Positions 18,254 through 28,084 of a stretch of DNA of 64,000 nt are shown piece by piece. Where the stretch lies: NCBI GenBank assembly GCA_009859145.1, contig VRVR01000034.1, positions 50,276 through 114,275 on the forward strand, given 5' to 3'. The position numbers and the translations under genes were made by a program. The notes under the pieces were generated by a model, which was not told the origin of the DNA, made no database searches, and was given only the letters and a program-made list of their open reading frames with translations. The first letter of the stretch is position 1, and each line of letters begins with the position of its first letter. Source of the DNA: Andalucia godoyi (Eukaryota > Discoba > Jakobea > Jakobida > Andaluciidae).

Positions 18254-18990
18254 ATACACGTCCATCAGATTCCTATCCGCGCAGCCATGCCTCCATCCAC
18301 CCATCCATCCATGTACATTCATTTGCTACATTTCCGCCCTTACCTCCCATGGACCGACCTTTTTAATTGGTCTTGTCGAGCAGATAAAAAAAAATCAGGT
18401 CTAGAAACGCGATGTGTGCAAAACGGATGTAGTGTTAATTGCATGCGCAGGCGAAGGGCGACTGGACGACTGTCGCAGAAAAACAGACGCAACTCGACCG
18501 AAAGCCAGCCCAGCCCGTGGCGGAAAGACGTGCCATATGACGCACCTGCAGAGGGCGGAGAATGAGATGGCTGTCATTTATGCCGCACGCACGGTGGAGC
18601 AACGAAATTTTTTAAAATTCGAACTACAGGGGTGGAACTCACTGAGTACATTATGCTATCAAGAAGCGCGCGCAACTGCACTTGATCCGGGGTGTCTGCC
18701 AGAAAGCACGCATGGCATGGCTCCTTCTCGCGACATCCCCCCTCCCCGGAACCCAACCATGCACGTCTCCTCCAGGAGCCGCGCCCGCCCAACCTTTTGG
18801 GGCGTGGAAGCCTTCTTCTCCAAGATCCATAGCATCAATTGCAAGCTTCAATCCCGAAAACTCAAAAGGCAACGGACAATTTTTTCACCGACCCTTCCTT
18901 TCCTTCTCAACAGCTTTGCGCCCATAGATGATCTGTTTTCATAAATAATGATACTGGAAATTCAATATTTTATAATTCATATTTTATTTT

Positions 18991-18992
<2 letters not shown>

Positions 18993-19029
<37 letters not shown>
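18993..19029 (+). repeat. (AT)n microsatellite abutting the gap
   Basis: About 18 AT dinucleotides running directly into the Ns. A long repeat is the probable reason the assembly breaks here. Confidence 0.95.
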
Positions 19030-19149
19030 NNNNNNNNNNNNNNNNNNNNNNNNNNNNNNNNNNNNNNNNNNNNNNNNNNNNNNNNNNNNNNNNNNNNNNN
19101 NNNNNNNNNNNNNNNNNNNNNNNNNNNNNNNNNNNNNNNNNNNNNNNNN
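19030..19149. other. Assembly gap (120 Ns)
   Basis: Unknown bases. The left flank is (AT)n and the right flank (GA)n, so the missing sequence is probably a compound microsatellite. The length may be arbitrary. Confidence 0.98.
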
Positions 19150-19150
19150 A

Positions 19151-19173
19151 GGAGAGAGAGAGAGAGAGAGAGG
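19151..19173 (+). repeat. (GA)n microsatellite right of the gap
   Basis: About 11 GA units, 13 bp before the start codon of the next gene, so that gene's 5' leader is largely in the gap. Confidence 0.9.
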
Positions 19174-19185
19174 AAAAAAGGAGTG

Positions 19186-20553
19186 ATGGCGATTTCTGCT
19201 TTTCTTTACTTGTTTCAGCCTTCGTTGCAGCAGCACATTTCTTCATGGTATTCGAAGCTTCCGACTTCTGAGCAGTCTCGGATTGACTCTTTGTTTTCGT
19301 CGATTGCGCGTCCGATCCCGGCTACTGTGTCGCGATCGCTGGCCTCTGCAACGACCTCGACAGCCTCGACGGCAGATGCAGCGCTAAGCGCGTTTGCTCG
19401 CGACCATCCATCGGAATTCTCGATTGCAAGGCTCTATGCTGGACGGTCGTTTGCACTGCCTGCGCTGTACTATGCAGGAATCTTTCTGCGCGACTTCCCG
19501 GCGCTGAAACAGGAGTTTACGTCTGTGTTTTCGTCGCTAGAGACGCACCTGTCCAACGCTACAATCCCAAAGTCGCTCTACAAGGAGTCGTTTGCAATGT
19601 CAATCACGGACAACTCTGCAGAAGCACAGAAGCATCGCAGAAAGGCTTTTGACAAGCAGCCGCAACCTGCCCAGTCTTTGCAGCAAACCAACACCAATGC
19701 ATTGTCGCAAAAGTCGGCGAGCAGTGGCACCAATGAGAACAGTCTCAGCAATAGTGGTCATGACAACAGTAGCGGCAATCACGACCATAACGGGAGCAGC
19801 GGTAGCAGTTTTAAGAGCAAGAACGGCAGGAACCAGGAAGACCGAAAGAGCGAAGAATCGCTTGGCATGCGGTCCACGAATGCATCTGCGTATGCATGGC
19901 ATGAGGGAACTGCAAGGGCAATCGAGGCGAACTTTGATGCAAGAAGAGCACAGACACAGAACCGGAGAACGAAGCAGCCCGGTCCCGTAGCCAATGGTGG
20001 CGTCGTTCTAGCCGGAGTATCCTCCTCGACGCGATCATTTTTCGGAAAGCCACCGCGCAATGCCGGTGCCACCCACGACAATTCCTACGCACAAGATGCG
20101 TTCATGTCGGCTGCAACGGGTCGTGTTCTGAACAACACGCAGCTGCCGCGCACTGGGGCCACCGGCAAGCTGCCGCACAAGGGATCAGCGGATCAAGCCA
20201 AGGAAATGAGTATTCCTGTAGAAGTAAGCTGCAGTTCGTCTGCCAAGCTTACGTACCGCGATCCAAAGGGAGGCATTGAAAGACCGGAAATGCTGAAAAA
20301 GTGGGTTGCAGAGGCAGAGGCGAACCCGGCACTGCTGACTGGAGGCCGGGCCGTGATTGGAGGAGGCAACGAAGGGCCGCTGTCGACTGCGAGAGCGACA
20401 ATGGGACCGCCACCGCTGTCATTCCCAGCAAAAGGTAAGCCATTCAAGCCGATCCGAAACTCTCAGCCGTATGCAACACAAGACACCGGGTTCATCGACG
20501 GCTGCGCCTCCATCAACCAGCTCGACTTTGTCCCGCAGAAGACCTCCTTTTGA
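19186..20553 (+). CDS. Unrecognised protein with ordered N-terminus and Ser/Asn-rich middle
   Basis: 455 residues from the ATG at 19186. The GTG just before it is not needed. Residues 1-135 are hydrophobic/helical (MAISAFLYLFQPSLQQH; then ALPALYYAGIFLRDFP) and could include a membrane-associated helix. Residues 155-240 are low-complexity Ser/Asn/Gly/His. The rest is Gly/Pro/Arg-rich with little predicted structure, ending near YATQDTGF. I do not recognise the family. The 5' flank is 13 bp of purines then the GA repeat and the gap, so a short upstream exon cannot be ruled out. Confidence 0.72.
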   Translation: MAISAFLYLFQPSLQQHISSWYSKLPTSEQSRIDSLFSSIARPIPATVSRSLASATTSTASTADAALSAFARDHPSEFSIARLYAGRSFALPALYYAGIFLRDFPALKQEFTSVFSSLETHLSNATIPKSLYKESFAMSITDNSAEAQKHRRKAFDKQPQPAQSLQQTNTNALSQKSASSGTNENSLSNSGHDNSSGNHDHNGSSGSSFKSKNGRNQEDRKSEESLGMRSTNASAYAWHEGTARAIEANFDARRAQTQNRRTKQPGPVANGGVVLAGVSSSTRSFFGKPPRNAGATHDNSYAQDAFMSAATGRVLNNTQLPRTGATGKLPHKGSADQAKEMSIPVEVSCSSSAKLTYRDPKGGIERPEMLKKWVAEAEANPALLTGGRAVIGGGNEGPLSTARATMGPPPLSFPAKGKPFKPIRNSQPYATQDTGFIDGCASINQLDFVPQKTSF

Positions 20554-21308
20554 TCACCGTGCCCATCGTCTGCATGATGCAAATGTCTGCGACTTGGCTG
20601 TGTGCCCTTTGTTGTTTTCCCCCTTCCCCTTCCCCTTCCCCAGCCCTCCCCAACCTTGTTGTCTCTATAGTCTTTCCATAGTTATTAAAGTAAAAAAAGA
20701 AATAACAATAAAAAACAAAAAACGAATACAATTGATAAAACCAAGGAAAGAGGTGCGTCCTTATTCCTGAAAATTATGCGCATCCTTTTGGATTTCTGTC
20801 CGCTCGCTGAAACATGAAAATTCATTATAGATCATTATCGGCAAAGCTGTCATCGAAGACACATCCAATTTGGGGCGAGCACCAACTCTTCAATGCAGAT
20901 TGCTCTGCATCAAGGGATCATCGCTGCTTCTTGCTCTCCGCCTCCGACGAGAGGGGATCAACGGATCTCTTGGTTCTCGGCATCTTCGGGCATGGCCAGT
21001 TTGAGTTTGTCGGGGAGTTCCTTCTATGGAATCATGCGATGTTTTGTCTGTTTGAGGGTTCGATAGCAAAACACGACAAACAGAAAATCGTAGAAAGAAG
21101 AAAGAAAAGAATGACGATTGAAGAGATTCTGGACTTGACTACGGTAGGAAAATCGTATTGCCGGATGCTCAACGATGGTGATACACAGCTGTCAGCCGTT
21201 TCCCCTTTTTGCTTTTCTTTTCTTGTTGTTCTATTTCTGCTTATAATTACTACGACTAGGACTACGAGTATTTGAGTTGGTATTTTCGTGACTTGCGAAA
21301 AGGATGGA
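20554..21308. other. Spacer with RNA-like element R2
   Basis: The first 200 bp are 3' flank with a CCCCTTCCCC-type pyrimidine run (20620-20650) and an A-rich stretch. From about 20805 the second copy of the RNA-like element begins. 21050-21300 is AT-rich promoter-like sequence for the next gene. No protein gene supported. Confidence 0.55.
20805..21045 (+). ncRNA. Putative non-coding RNA or dispersed element, copy R2
   Basis: Plus-strand counterpart of 4680-4905. The strongest shared block is 20865-20923, with the same ATGCAGA/TCTGCAT hairpin at 20893-20910. The 20-base block CTCGGCATCTTCGGGCATGG recurs exactly at 20976-20995. R2 has extra sequence between the blocks. This includes 20959-20978, which matches the opening of fungal-type 5.8S rRNA (CAACGGATCTCTTGGTTCTC). 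The end of the element (GGGCATGGCCAGTTTGAG) also looks like the 5.8S/ITS2 junction. There is only a TTTT at 21042, a weak terminator. It may be a diverged rRNA-derived or Pol III element; unresolved. Confidence 0.4.
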
Positions 21309-22589
21309 ATGGTGAATCTCCGCTGTGTGTTTGGGAGCCATGAATCGATTGTGAGGATTGCGAATCTTCCTGAAAAGGAATATCTGGCTCATCATTTGCG
21401 CGGACCGATACTCCGAGCATTTCCGTACTTGAAAAAGCGGTACTTTCACATCAAAGTGCATCCGAAGCCAATTGCTGCTGCATCGAGGAAGCCGCCTACT
21501 GCATATGATGCCGATGACAACATGGCTCATTTTGTTGCGGAAATGAAGCGAAACACGATTCACCACGTCGAAATTGTCCTCGATCGAAACGAAGACATGT
21601 ACGTTTTGCGCACGACGGGTGTCATTATCAGATGCCTTATGGTAGCGGTTATGTCGCTTGCAGGCCTTGCGATCGCCGCCATTTCATATGCAATTCCGCT
21701 GTTTATTGCGTATTTGGTGCTTTTGGGCTACTTGGCTCTGTGGATGTACGTGAAGCAATATGCAGAATCGCGGCGACAGGTCATTGTTCTTGCTGTGACG
21801 CTGGTTGCCATTTGGTTCGTTGTTCTCGCCCTGCTGATTGTGTTCGCGCGGGAAAACGTGTCTGATGCTTGGGACATTCTGATTGTGTGCTGGACTGTCG
21901 TCATCGAAGTGCTGTGTCTTGAGTTCGTCGTTCATCTCTCTTTTGTCATCCGGTCATATTTTGTATTCCTTCGCGAAATGGACAAGCAGGTTAAAGAGGA
22001 CATGGAAGCGCTTCAGATGCCGGTCACGAAATGGGATCCGCACTCTGTGGAGGACGATAAGGAAGACGAATCGGAGAAAGTGAACCGCATCAAGAAGAAG
22101 GATAGGATGCGCGCAACAGACGTCTCGCACTTGGCTCCGTCTCGACCCGAGGAACTGTCCGACGATGAGCAAGACTGGAGAGACGAAGGCGAAGACGGAA
22201 GTGACAGCGGAGCTGGGGCTGGGATGGGGCGGCGTCATGGTTCTTTCAACGGCGGCGCAAGGGGAAAACCGTCGAAGAGTCGAAGACGAGAATCTGGCCA
22301 GTCCAACTATGAAGTGGATGATCCGCCTGAGTTTCTTGACGAAGCACTCGCAAGCAATGATGCCGATGATTTTGCAGACGAAGAGGGTTTTGGACATGAG
22401 GATGAATATGTGTCTGCACGCCCGTCGAACCGCACGGGACAGCAATCTCTTTATGACACTGACGATGTGGTCGAAGAGCCAGTTGGTGGTGGTGCTGACA
22501 ATGAGTATGGGGGACAAGAGGAAGAGGAAGATGAAGATGAAGCAGACATGTACGGCGACAATGACCGGGAGCTGCTGTTGTCGCACTGA
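21309..22589 (+). CDS. Unrecognised multi-pass membrane protein with acidic C-terminus
   Basis: 426 residues from the ATG at 21309; the upstream in-frame GTG is not favoured. Residues 1-105 are soluble (CVFGSHESIVRI...YLKKRYFHIKVHP) with a beta-rich pattern. Four hydrophobic helices follow, at about 108-125, 128-150, 160-185 and 195-218. A soluble tail (220-426) is rich in Asp, Glu, Ser and Gly with RRRES-type basic clusters. The layout suits an endomembrane protein with both ends in the cytosol. I do not recognise the family and see no catalytic motif. Confidence 0.78.
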   Translation: MVNLRCVFGSHESIVRIANLPEKEYLAHHLRGPILRAFPYLKKRYFHIKVHPKPIAAASRKPPTAYDADDNMAHFVAEMKRNTIHHVEIVLDRNEDMYVLRTTGVIIRCLMVAVMSLAGLAIAAISYAIPLFIAYLVLLGYLALWMYVKQYAESRRQVIVLAVTLVAIWFVVLALLIVFARENVSDAWDILIVCWTVVIEVLCLEFVVHLSFVIRSYFVFLREMDKQVKEDMEALQMPVTKWDPHSVEDDKEDESEKVNRIKKKDRMRATDVSHLAPSRPEELSDDEQDWRDEGEDGSDSGAGAGMGRRHGSFNGGARGKPSKSRRRESGQSNYEVDDPPEFLDEALASNDADDFADEEGFGHEDEYVSARPSNRTGQQSLYDTDDVVEEPVGGGADNEYGGQEEEEDEDEADMYGDNDRELLLSH

Positions 22590-22872
22590 CCAAATCGCTC
22601 GCAGCCTATCTGCCGCAGACGCTGGTGTCTAGGTGCGTAACATTCACGCAAAAAACAACACTCGCCACGAAGGAGTTATTGAACAGTTCTCGGGAAGGAG
22701 GAGGAAACGACAACGTCCTCCTATTTAACACACCGAAATCATAATAAAAATAAACACACGACTACTTCTTGACCTTTTGGAGAAATGAGATAGATCTGTG
22801 GATTGAAGTCTCAAGAAGGCGACGACGAAAAAGGGACAGAGCGGACGACGATGATGCGTGCTGGATGATACG
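22590..22872. other. Convergent 3' spacer
   Basis: No gene seen. A-rich at 22735-22760. Confidence 0.5.
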
Positions 22873-23670
22873 TTAAAAATCATCCGTCATGTCCATCGCA
22901 ACAGGATCGCCATCGCAATTTGCGAAAGAATCGTTCTCGAACACGAATTCCGGTTTGCTGTTGCTCTCCAGCAACTCGTCCGCAGACGGCATTTCAATGA
23001 TGGCGGGGGAAACGCTGCAGTCGACGGCAACCCATCCCGGCAGTTCTTCAATGATGCAACGAGATTCGGCGTTGTTCATCATCCCATCTGTGCTTGCAGA
23101 GCCAATGGAGCTGAAGGAGCTGTTCCTGGATAGTCCGGATGTCGTTGATGAGGCAGGATATCCAGATTTTTCATTCTCGGCTGCATTGTCAGCTTCATCC
23201 TCCTCCACGACACCGTTGTTGGATGACACTGCAGCCACCGAGCGGTCTTGGCCGAGATCTTCAATAATGACCCTTTTATCGAACGACTGGACATACGCCT
23301 CCGCGACTCGGACATTTCCATTGGTTGACGTCTTAAACGTCAGTTTCTGATGTCCATCTGGCTGTGTCTCTGCCATCACGGATTGGGAAATGGACGATGC
23401 ATTCGACTCGTCTCCAACCCGGAACGTCCTTACCGTTCGTGAAAAGAAGACTCCAGTACCCGCAGCCGCAGCCGCCCCCCCAGGAGCGGACGATGACGAT
23501 GATCCAGCATGAAAACTTAGACGCGGATCAGCATTCGCAGACCCAGAGTGTCCGGAATTCGAAACAGAGGCAGACGAAGGAACAATGCTCGAGCTGCTGG
23601 AAAAAAAGCCAGAAGAAGCACTCAAAGCAGACGCATACCGTTGAAACGTATCCTGCTCACGCCCGGTCAT
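22873..23670 (-). CDS. Unrecognised Ser-rich acidic protein
   Basis: 265 residues from the ATG at 23670; the in-frame GTG four codons upstream is not used. The N-terminal 75 residues are Ser/Ala/Gly-rich. A more ordered part (about 80-135) reads FFSRTVRTFRVG, then GHQKLTFKTSTNGNVRVAEAYVQSFDKR, which looks like a small beta-rich repeat. The remainder is acidic and Ser-rich, ending in MDMTDDF. I do not recognise the family. Composition suggests an intrinsically disordered regulatory protein. Confidence 0.7.
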   Translation of the reverse strand: MTGREQDTFQRYASALSASSGFFSSSSSIVPSSASVSNSGHSGSANADPRLSFHAGSSSSSAPGGAAAAAGTGVFFSRTVRTFRVGDESNASSISQSVMAETQPDGHQKLTFKTSTNGNVRVAEAYVQSFDKRVIIEDLGQDRSVAAVSSNNGVVEEDEADNAAENEKSGYPASSTTSGLSRNSSFSSIGSASTDGMMNNAESRCIIEELPGWVAVDCSVSPAIIEMPSADELLESNSKPEFVFENDSFANCDGDPVAMDMTDDF

Positions 23671-24210
23671 CGAGAAACTCACAACCCAGCAACAACAACA
23701 ACAAGAATTATAATTATAATTATAACTACTACTATAATAATGATTACAGTGAAAAACTCGTCGTCGTCTTTTGTCCGTAAAAGGCTTCGAAGGTCCCGTT
23801 CTTGAGTTTGCTACAAAAACCTACAAAACCATAATGTGAACACGCACACGCACACGCACACGCACAAACTCTCCCTCCCTCCCTCTCTATGACTTTTTTC
23901 CTTGACAGAAAATCCCTAAGCGTGATTCTTGCAAACTCTGAAGCAATCTTGTTTAGAAGAACGACAAGAGCAGAAGAGACACACACCAACACGGAAGCAC
24001 TTAAAAGTAACGAACGAAGCAGCCTTTTCCCTGTGAAATATGTATGAATGAAAGGAAGAGGAATTCTCCGCAAAAGGGAATGACCGCTGTCGGATGACGT
24101 CATTTCCGGCTCGGAATTGACCTCAAACCAGTACTTGAGTCCGCCCCTGTGTTGAGCTGACTGAAAACGAAAGGAAACGTACACCAACAAAAGAGAGAGA
24201 GAGAGAGAGA

Positions 24211-24250
<40 letters not shown>

Positions 24251-24312
24251 GAATGAGAGAGAATAAGAGAGGAAGGGAAAAGGAGTGATAAGGAGGCTAC
24301 AAGGGAGAAGTA
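23671..24312. promoter_or_regulatory. Divergent promoter region with microsatellites
   Basis: 640 bp between the Ser-rich gene and PEX10. It contains AACAACAAC/AATTAT runs (23690-23735), CACACG repeats (23843-23868) and a compound (GA)n(GT)n(GA)n at 24195-24250. An open minus-strand frame over this stretch (to 24379) reads only as low-complexity peptide and is rejected. Confidence 0.55.
24195..24250 (+). repeat. (GA)n(GT)n(GA)n compound microsatellite
   Basis: Pure dinucleotide runs 63 bp upstream of PEX10. Similar GA/GT compounds occur at the far right end of the window. Confidence 0.95.
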
Positions 24313-24890
24313 ATGAGTGTTGTGCTTGAGAGGCTGCTTTCGATTGTGAATGGGCCGCCGTTAGCACGCGGTGTGGCAACAGACGCAGTGCACTTGTCCT
24401 GGCTTCACGCGAGGATATGCGAGCTTATTCCGGAGCGGCATCGAAGTCGCGTATCGGCGTCTGTATGGTGCAAGAGCATCGTGTACGTTTCGTATTTCAT
24501 AGCGCAGAAGTGGCACATGGGGTTTCCGTCGATTGGCGAGGCATACGCGGGAATCATTGCGGTTCCGCAGGCACCGCTTAGGAAAATCGCAGCGGTGCTA
24601 ATCGACGCGTTTGCAGGACAGTCGCGCGAGCTCTCCCGAATCGCGCTCTTTTTGTTCTTGCTCAACCGCGATTTCGTGTCGGTTGGGAAGCGCCTGTTTG
24701 CCATCAAGTATCTCCCGACGAGCGTGCCGAAGCTTACAGGCGCGCCACGCAGCCAGTGGTATTTCCCGCTGTCGGTCGTTGTGCTCGCTGTCATTCTCGC
24801 CCGTCTCAACACGCACTTTAAGAGGGCTCTCGCTGCAGGGCCGGCAGAGAATGCCAGCAGGAGCGCAGCGACTGCAGATCCACACCATCT

Positions 24891-24924
<34 letters not shown>

Positions 24925-25104
24925 GAGGAAGACACAGTGTGTGGGCTGTGTCTTGGTCAGCGATCCAAGCCTTCCATGGCTCCTTGTGGGCACGTTTTTT
25001 GCTGGGATTGTCTCGTTCGTGCCGCTATTGCCACCCCAAACTGCCCTCTCTGCCGCTCCTCGTGTGCACCCAATCAGATTGTCCCACTTTGCAACTGGTC
25101 GTAA
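24313..25104 (+). CDS. PEX10: Peroxisomal RING E3 ligase Pex10
   Basis: 263 residues, short for PEX10 (about 320). The C-terminal C3HC4 RING starts near residue 210: CGLCLGQRSKPSMAPCGHVFCWDC, then CPLCR. This is the PEX10 pattern (CxxCLxxRxxP...CGHxFCWxC...CPLCR), followed by the short IVPLCNW tail. The N-terminal 190 residues are helical and moderately hydrophobic, as expected for the membrane domain shared by PEX2, PEX10 and PEX12. With those partners it forms the peroxisomal channel that ubiquitinates and recycles the import receptor PEX5. A glutamine run of about 10-11 residues (24892-24920) precedes the RING. Single exon. Confidence 0.9.
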
Positions 25105-25521
25105 TGGAGCGCACTACGCCACGCTGTTTTTTTGGCCTGTTTTTCAAAAAGCACGTGACTTCGATGGTCCGTGGTTTTCACCGTTTTTTGTGTTTCTTCT
25201 TTCTCATCGGTATGGTTCTGCTGCTTCCTACCCCCCACTCTCTTGTGTACACAGGCATGCATTGCATTCCGCGGACAGTGAATCATGATTACAAATCTCG
25301 TATGTCTCCTCCACATAAATTTGGGGCCAAATGAAGTTTCAGCCTTTAACCCACCCCCCTTTTCTTCTTCCTCTGTTTTCCTGTTGCATTTCCCCCCTTA
25401 AGCGTTTCCATTTTACATTCTATTTCTTCTTTCTGAGCGGAATACTGCTGTTAGGTGTCTCGAAAAGTTGCCTCTGCGCAAGGTGTGATCTCCTCTATTT
25501 CCGCGTCGTCAGCTGGAAAAC
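25105..25521. other. Spacer after PEX10
   Basis: 417 bp, T-rich with pyrimidine tracts at 25350-25430. No gene seen. It should contain the promoter of the next gene. Confidence 0.55.
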
Positions 25522-26490
25522 ATGAGCATGTCCCTCCGGTATGTACTCCCACACGTGTGCTGGTTTTCATTATGATGCTCCCAAGCCCTCCTCCCCGCAA
25601 TTTGACCGTATTTTAAGTGTTAATGATGTATTTTCATTTTCATTACAAACGAAAGAAATTATCGGACTTTTTGAATGCTGCTGATGATGGACAGCCAATA
25701 TCTCGATCGTACTGTCGACAAACGAACAGTCCAGTGAACGGAGGGTCACATGGCGAGGATCTACGCGTGCTTGGATCGCTGTCTAGTGGTGTGCAGCTGA
25801 ATCAAGAGGGCTGGTCGAAGCTTCAAGATTTACAAAGCAGTGTTCTTCACAAGGGTCCGCGTGCCGAAGAAGACCAAGAGATGTGGCGATTGGTTCCAAA
25901 GACTTGGACTGCTCCGTATCCTCCACGCTGCTCTTCATTGCCGTACTCAATCGAGAGCTCAGTTCTCAGTTCCCTGTCTATCGCTCCGTCGACACTATTT
26001 GTGTTTTCGAAACGGCCCAAACAGGGATTGTTCGCACGTGCACCAAAAAAATCGGAGACCCGTTTCGCATTTACGTTTCGTTTTGCATCATTGATCGAGG
26101 TGCCGAGAATTCTTTTGCGGTTCCGAATTGTGGACAGCGAGCACAGACCGCTATTGGAGTGGAACCAGCATGTATGTGCATTAATTTAATTTATTTTATT
26201 TTTTCCCCCTTTGGCCTTTCTTTCTTTTATGCCATGTTTTTTTTTTGTTTGGGGGGAGGGAAGAGAAGAAAAAAGTGACAGATCCTAATCTTCTTGGGCG
26301 TCGTTTCTAGATTGACAACGTGCTTCCGCGTCAACGAATCGAGATTTCGGAGCCGCTTCGATTTGACCCGCATAAGCAAACCCCGGGAGTCTACTTTGTA
26401 ATGAGCTCCGTGTATTTAGTGTTTCCGGAATCCAAAGAAGAACCGATTCTTGCAAGAAACAATCCGCCGTCCAGAATTGTGATTCATTGA
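25522..26490 (+). CDS. Unrecognised gene with at least two introns (model partly uncertain)
   Basis: The last exon (26311-26490, 59 codons and a TGA) and the last intron (26172-26310) are well supported. The intron reads GTATGT...TTTCTAG with CTAAT 20 bp before the end. It joins in phase 0 to an exon whose frame is open from 25617, giving ...EWNQH-IDNVLPRQRI. The candidate first exon is 25522-25538 (MSMSL + CG), followed by GTATGT. Its 3' splice site is uncertain; an AG near 25731 keeps the frame. The protein tail (about 26050-26490) has a beta-strand pattern rich in Phe, Arg and Ile, and ends in PSRIVIH. I do not recognise a family. Another frame in the same segment also looks protein-like, so the middle of this model could be wrong. 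Confidence 0.45.
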
Positions 26491-26522
26491 ACCACGAACG
26501 GGCATAGCGAGAAGTCGCATGG

Positions 26523-27803
26523 TTATTTCTGCGTCACCGCCGACATGAATGCATCAATGACTTGTTGAGCTGCTTCGCGTGGAGTCATTGTTTCTGCTTC
26601 GACGCTGTTGGACACGCTTTTCATGCGTGCCATTACGTCGTTATTCTGCAACAACATGGTCATCAGCTCCTCGCGAATCTGTTTCTTGAGCCACATTTGG
26701 CGAATCCGTAGCCGTTTTCGCTGCAATTCGCCGGTCTCTGTCATGATGTCCTTAAACTTGGCCATTGTCTCCCAGACAGCGGATACTGTCGCAGGCTGAA
26801 ACGCCGAGCACTTTAGCACAGGTGGCTTCCACGACACCGACTGCGGCCTCAGTAGGCTCAGCGCGCTCTCAAAGTCTGCCTTGGTGTGATCGGCGCGACT
26901 GGCATTTTCGCCGTCGGCCTTATTAACAACGATCATGTCTGCAACCTCGACGATTCCCTTTTTGATGCCCTGAAGCTCGTCTCCACCTCCAGGATACACG
27001 ACAAGCGCTACCATGTCCGCCAGCTCGGCAACAACCGTTTCACTTTGTCCAACTCCGACCGTTTCCACAAAGACGACTTCGAACCCGGCAGCTTCGCACA
27101 GCAGCATTGCATCGTATGTGCTGGCTGTCACTCCTCCGAGAACGCCCCGCGTGGGAGAAGGCCGCACGTACGCCAGCGGATGTCTGGACAGCTCTGTCAT
27201 TCGCGTCTTGTCCCCGAGAATCGATCCACCGGTAACCGTAGACGACGGATCGATCGCCAAGACTGCAACCTTTACACCGCTGTTGCATAAATGAATGCCA
27301 AGCGATTCAATGAGCGTAGACTTTCCGGCACCGGGAGGGCCAGAAATTCCAATTCGGAACGCCGATGTATGGGATCGACGTCTTCTCTGCACCAGAATTC
27401 GCGACACTGCATCTTGGACGCATACATGATGATCGGTTTTTGTTGACTCCACTAGCGTACAATCACAGCAAAAAGGCACACATCAAAATATATGAAAGAA
27501 GAAGAAAACGGTCAGCGAACAATGAGCATAAGCACGCCATTTTGTGTGTTTCTTTTTTTCATTTCATGGATGATAGCATTGTAAAAATAAATGAGCACAT
27601 AGAAGAGAATCAGAATGCAAGCACACACACATACACAGAGTAATTCCACGAGACAGTGCAATTCGGTCAGCACTAATGATGCGGTCGGCAAGTTCACGGC
27701 CCGTAAGCGAGTAGTTTCTTACGAGAGCAGTGGTTCTTGGCACGCAGGATGCACGCAATACTCCAACGAACATTGTCCTGCTGAACAGTTTCTGAAAAGG
27801 CAT
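26523..27803 (-). CDS. MMAA: MMAA / MeaB-type GTPase (methylmalonyl-CoA mutase chaperone), two exons
   Basis: 365 residues. Exon 1 is 27635-27803; the intron 27452-27634 reads GTATGT...CTAG in phase 1; exon 2 is 26523-27451. Joining rebuilds the family's ITL-LES segment, which an unspliced start at 27479 would miss. The N-terminus (MPFQKLFSRTMFVGVLR, rich in Arg and lacking acids) looks like a mitochondrial presequence. The G-domain shows the P-loop GPPGAGKS (about 92), DPSS, GDKTRM, ETVGVGQSE and NKADG. The C-terminal helical arm follows. These GTPases load and protect adenosylcobalamin on methylmalonyl-CoA mutase, so the organism probably has a B12-dependent propionate route. The start lies 281 bp from the divergent coiled-coil gene. 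Confidence 0.95.
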
Positions 27804-28084
27804 TTAAATCGCCAAAACCACCAAAACCACCAAAACCACCGGGTCCGAAACGCCACAAAATGCAGCGCAAAGAAGACGATGACACGCAGCAGCATCACTT
27901 GAATCCTCACTTCCACCTGGAAAAGGGGGGAGCTTTCCCCAATGTCAAGTTTTCCCGCCTTCATTTGCACCTCGATTTTTTCTTCTTCTCTGCTCTAATG
28001 CGCTTTCCGGTTTTTCTGCTGCTTCTTTTCTCACTCAGCGCGATCTCGTGATTAATAGTAGGTTCGGAGACATCTGAATGTGCA
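27804..28084. promoter_or_regulatory. Divergent promoter region
   Basis: 281 bp between the MMAA start and the pericentrin-like start. It holds three CACCAAAA units at 27820-27840. A 63-codon frame inside it has no support. Confidence 0.5.

Larger units (their letters stand above)
18254..19185. other. 930-bp gene-free region containing an assembly gap
   Basis: Nothing with protein-coding or recognisable RNA features. The part 18400-18940 is GC-richer (GCGCG-rich, CCCC runs) than most spacers and has short frames on both strands with no plausible protein. It could hold an RNA gene that I cannot identify. The right end is AT microsatellite, gap, GA microsatellite. Confidence 0.5.

Noticed and set aside
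18911-18922. AGCTTTGCGC, the first bases of U4 snRNA
   Set aside because: Only 10 bases match and the following U4 sequence is absent.
18414-18944. 176-codon plus-strand frame
   Set aside because: Composition is irregular, other frames are equally open and it has no start context or similarity.
27858-28051. 63-codon frame upstream of the pericentrin-like gene
   Set aside because: Short, low complexity, lies in the divergent promoter and its end is poly-Phe.
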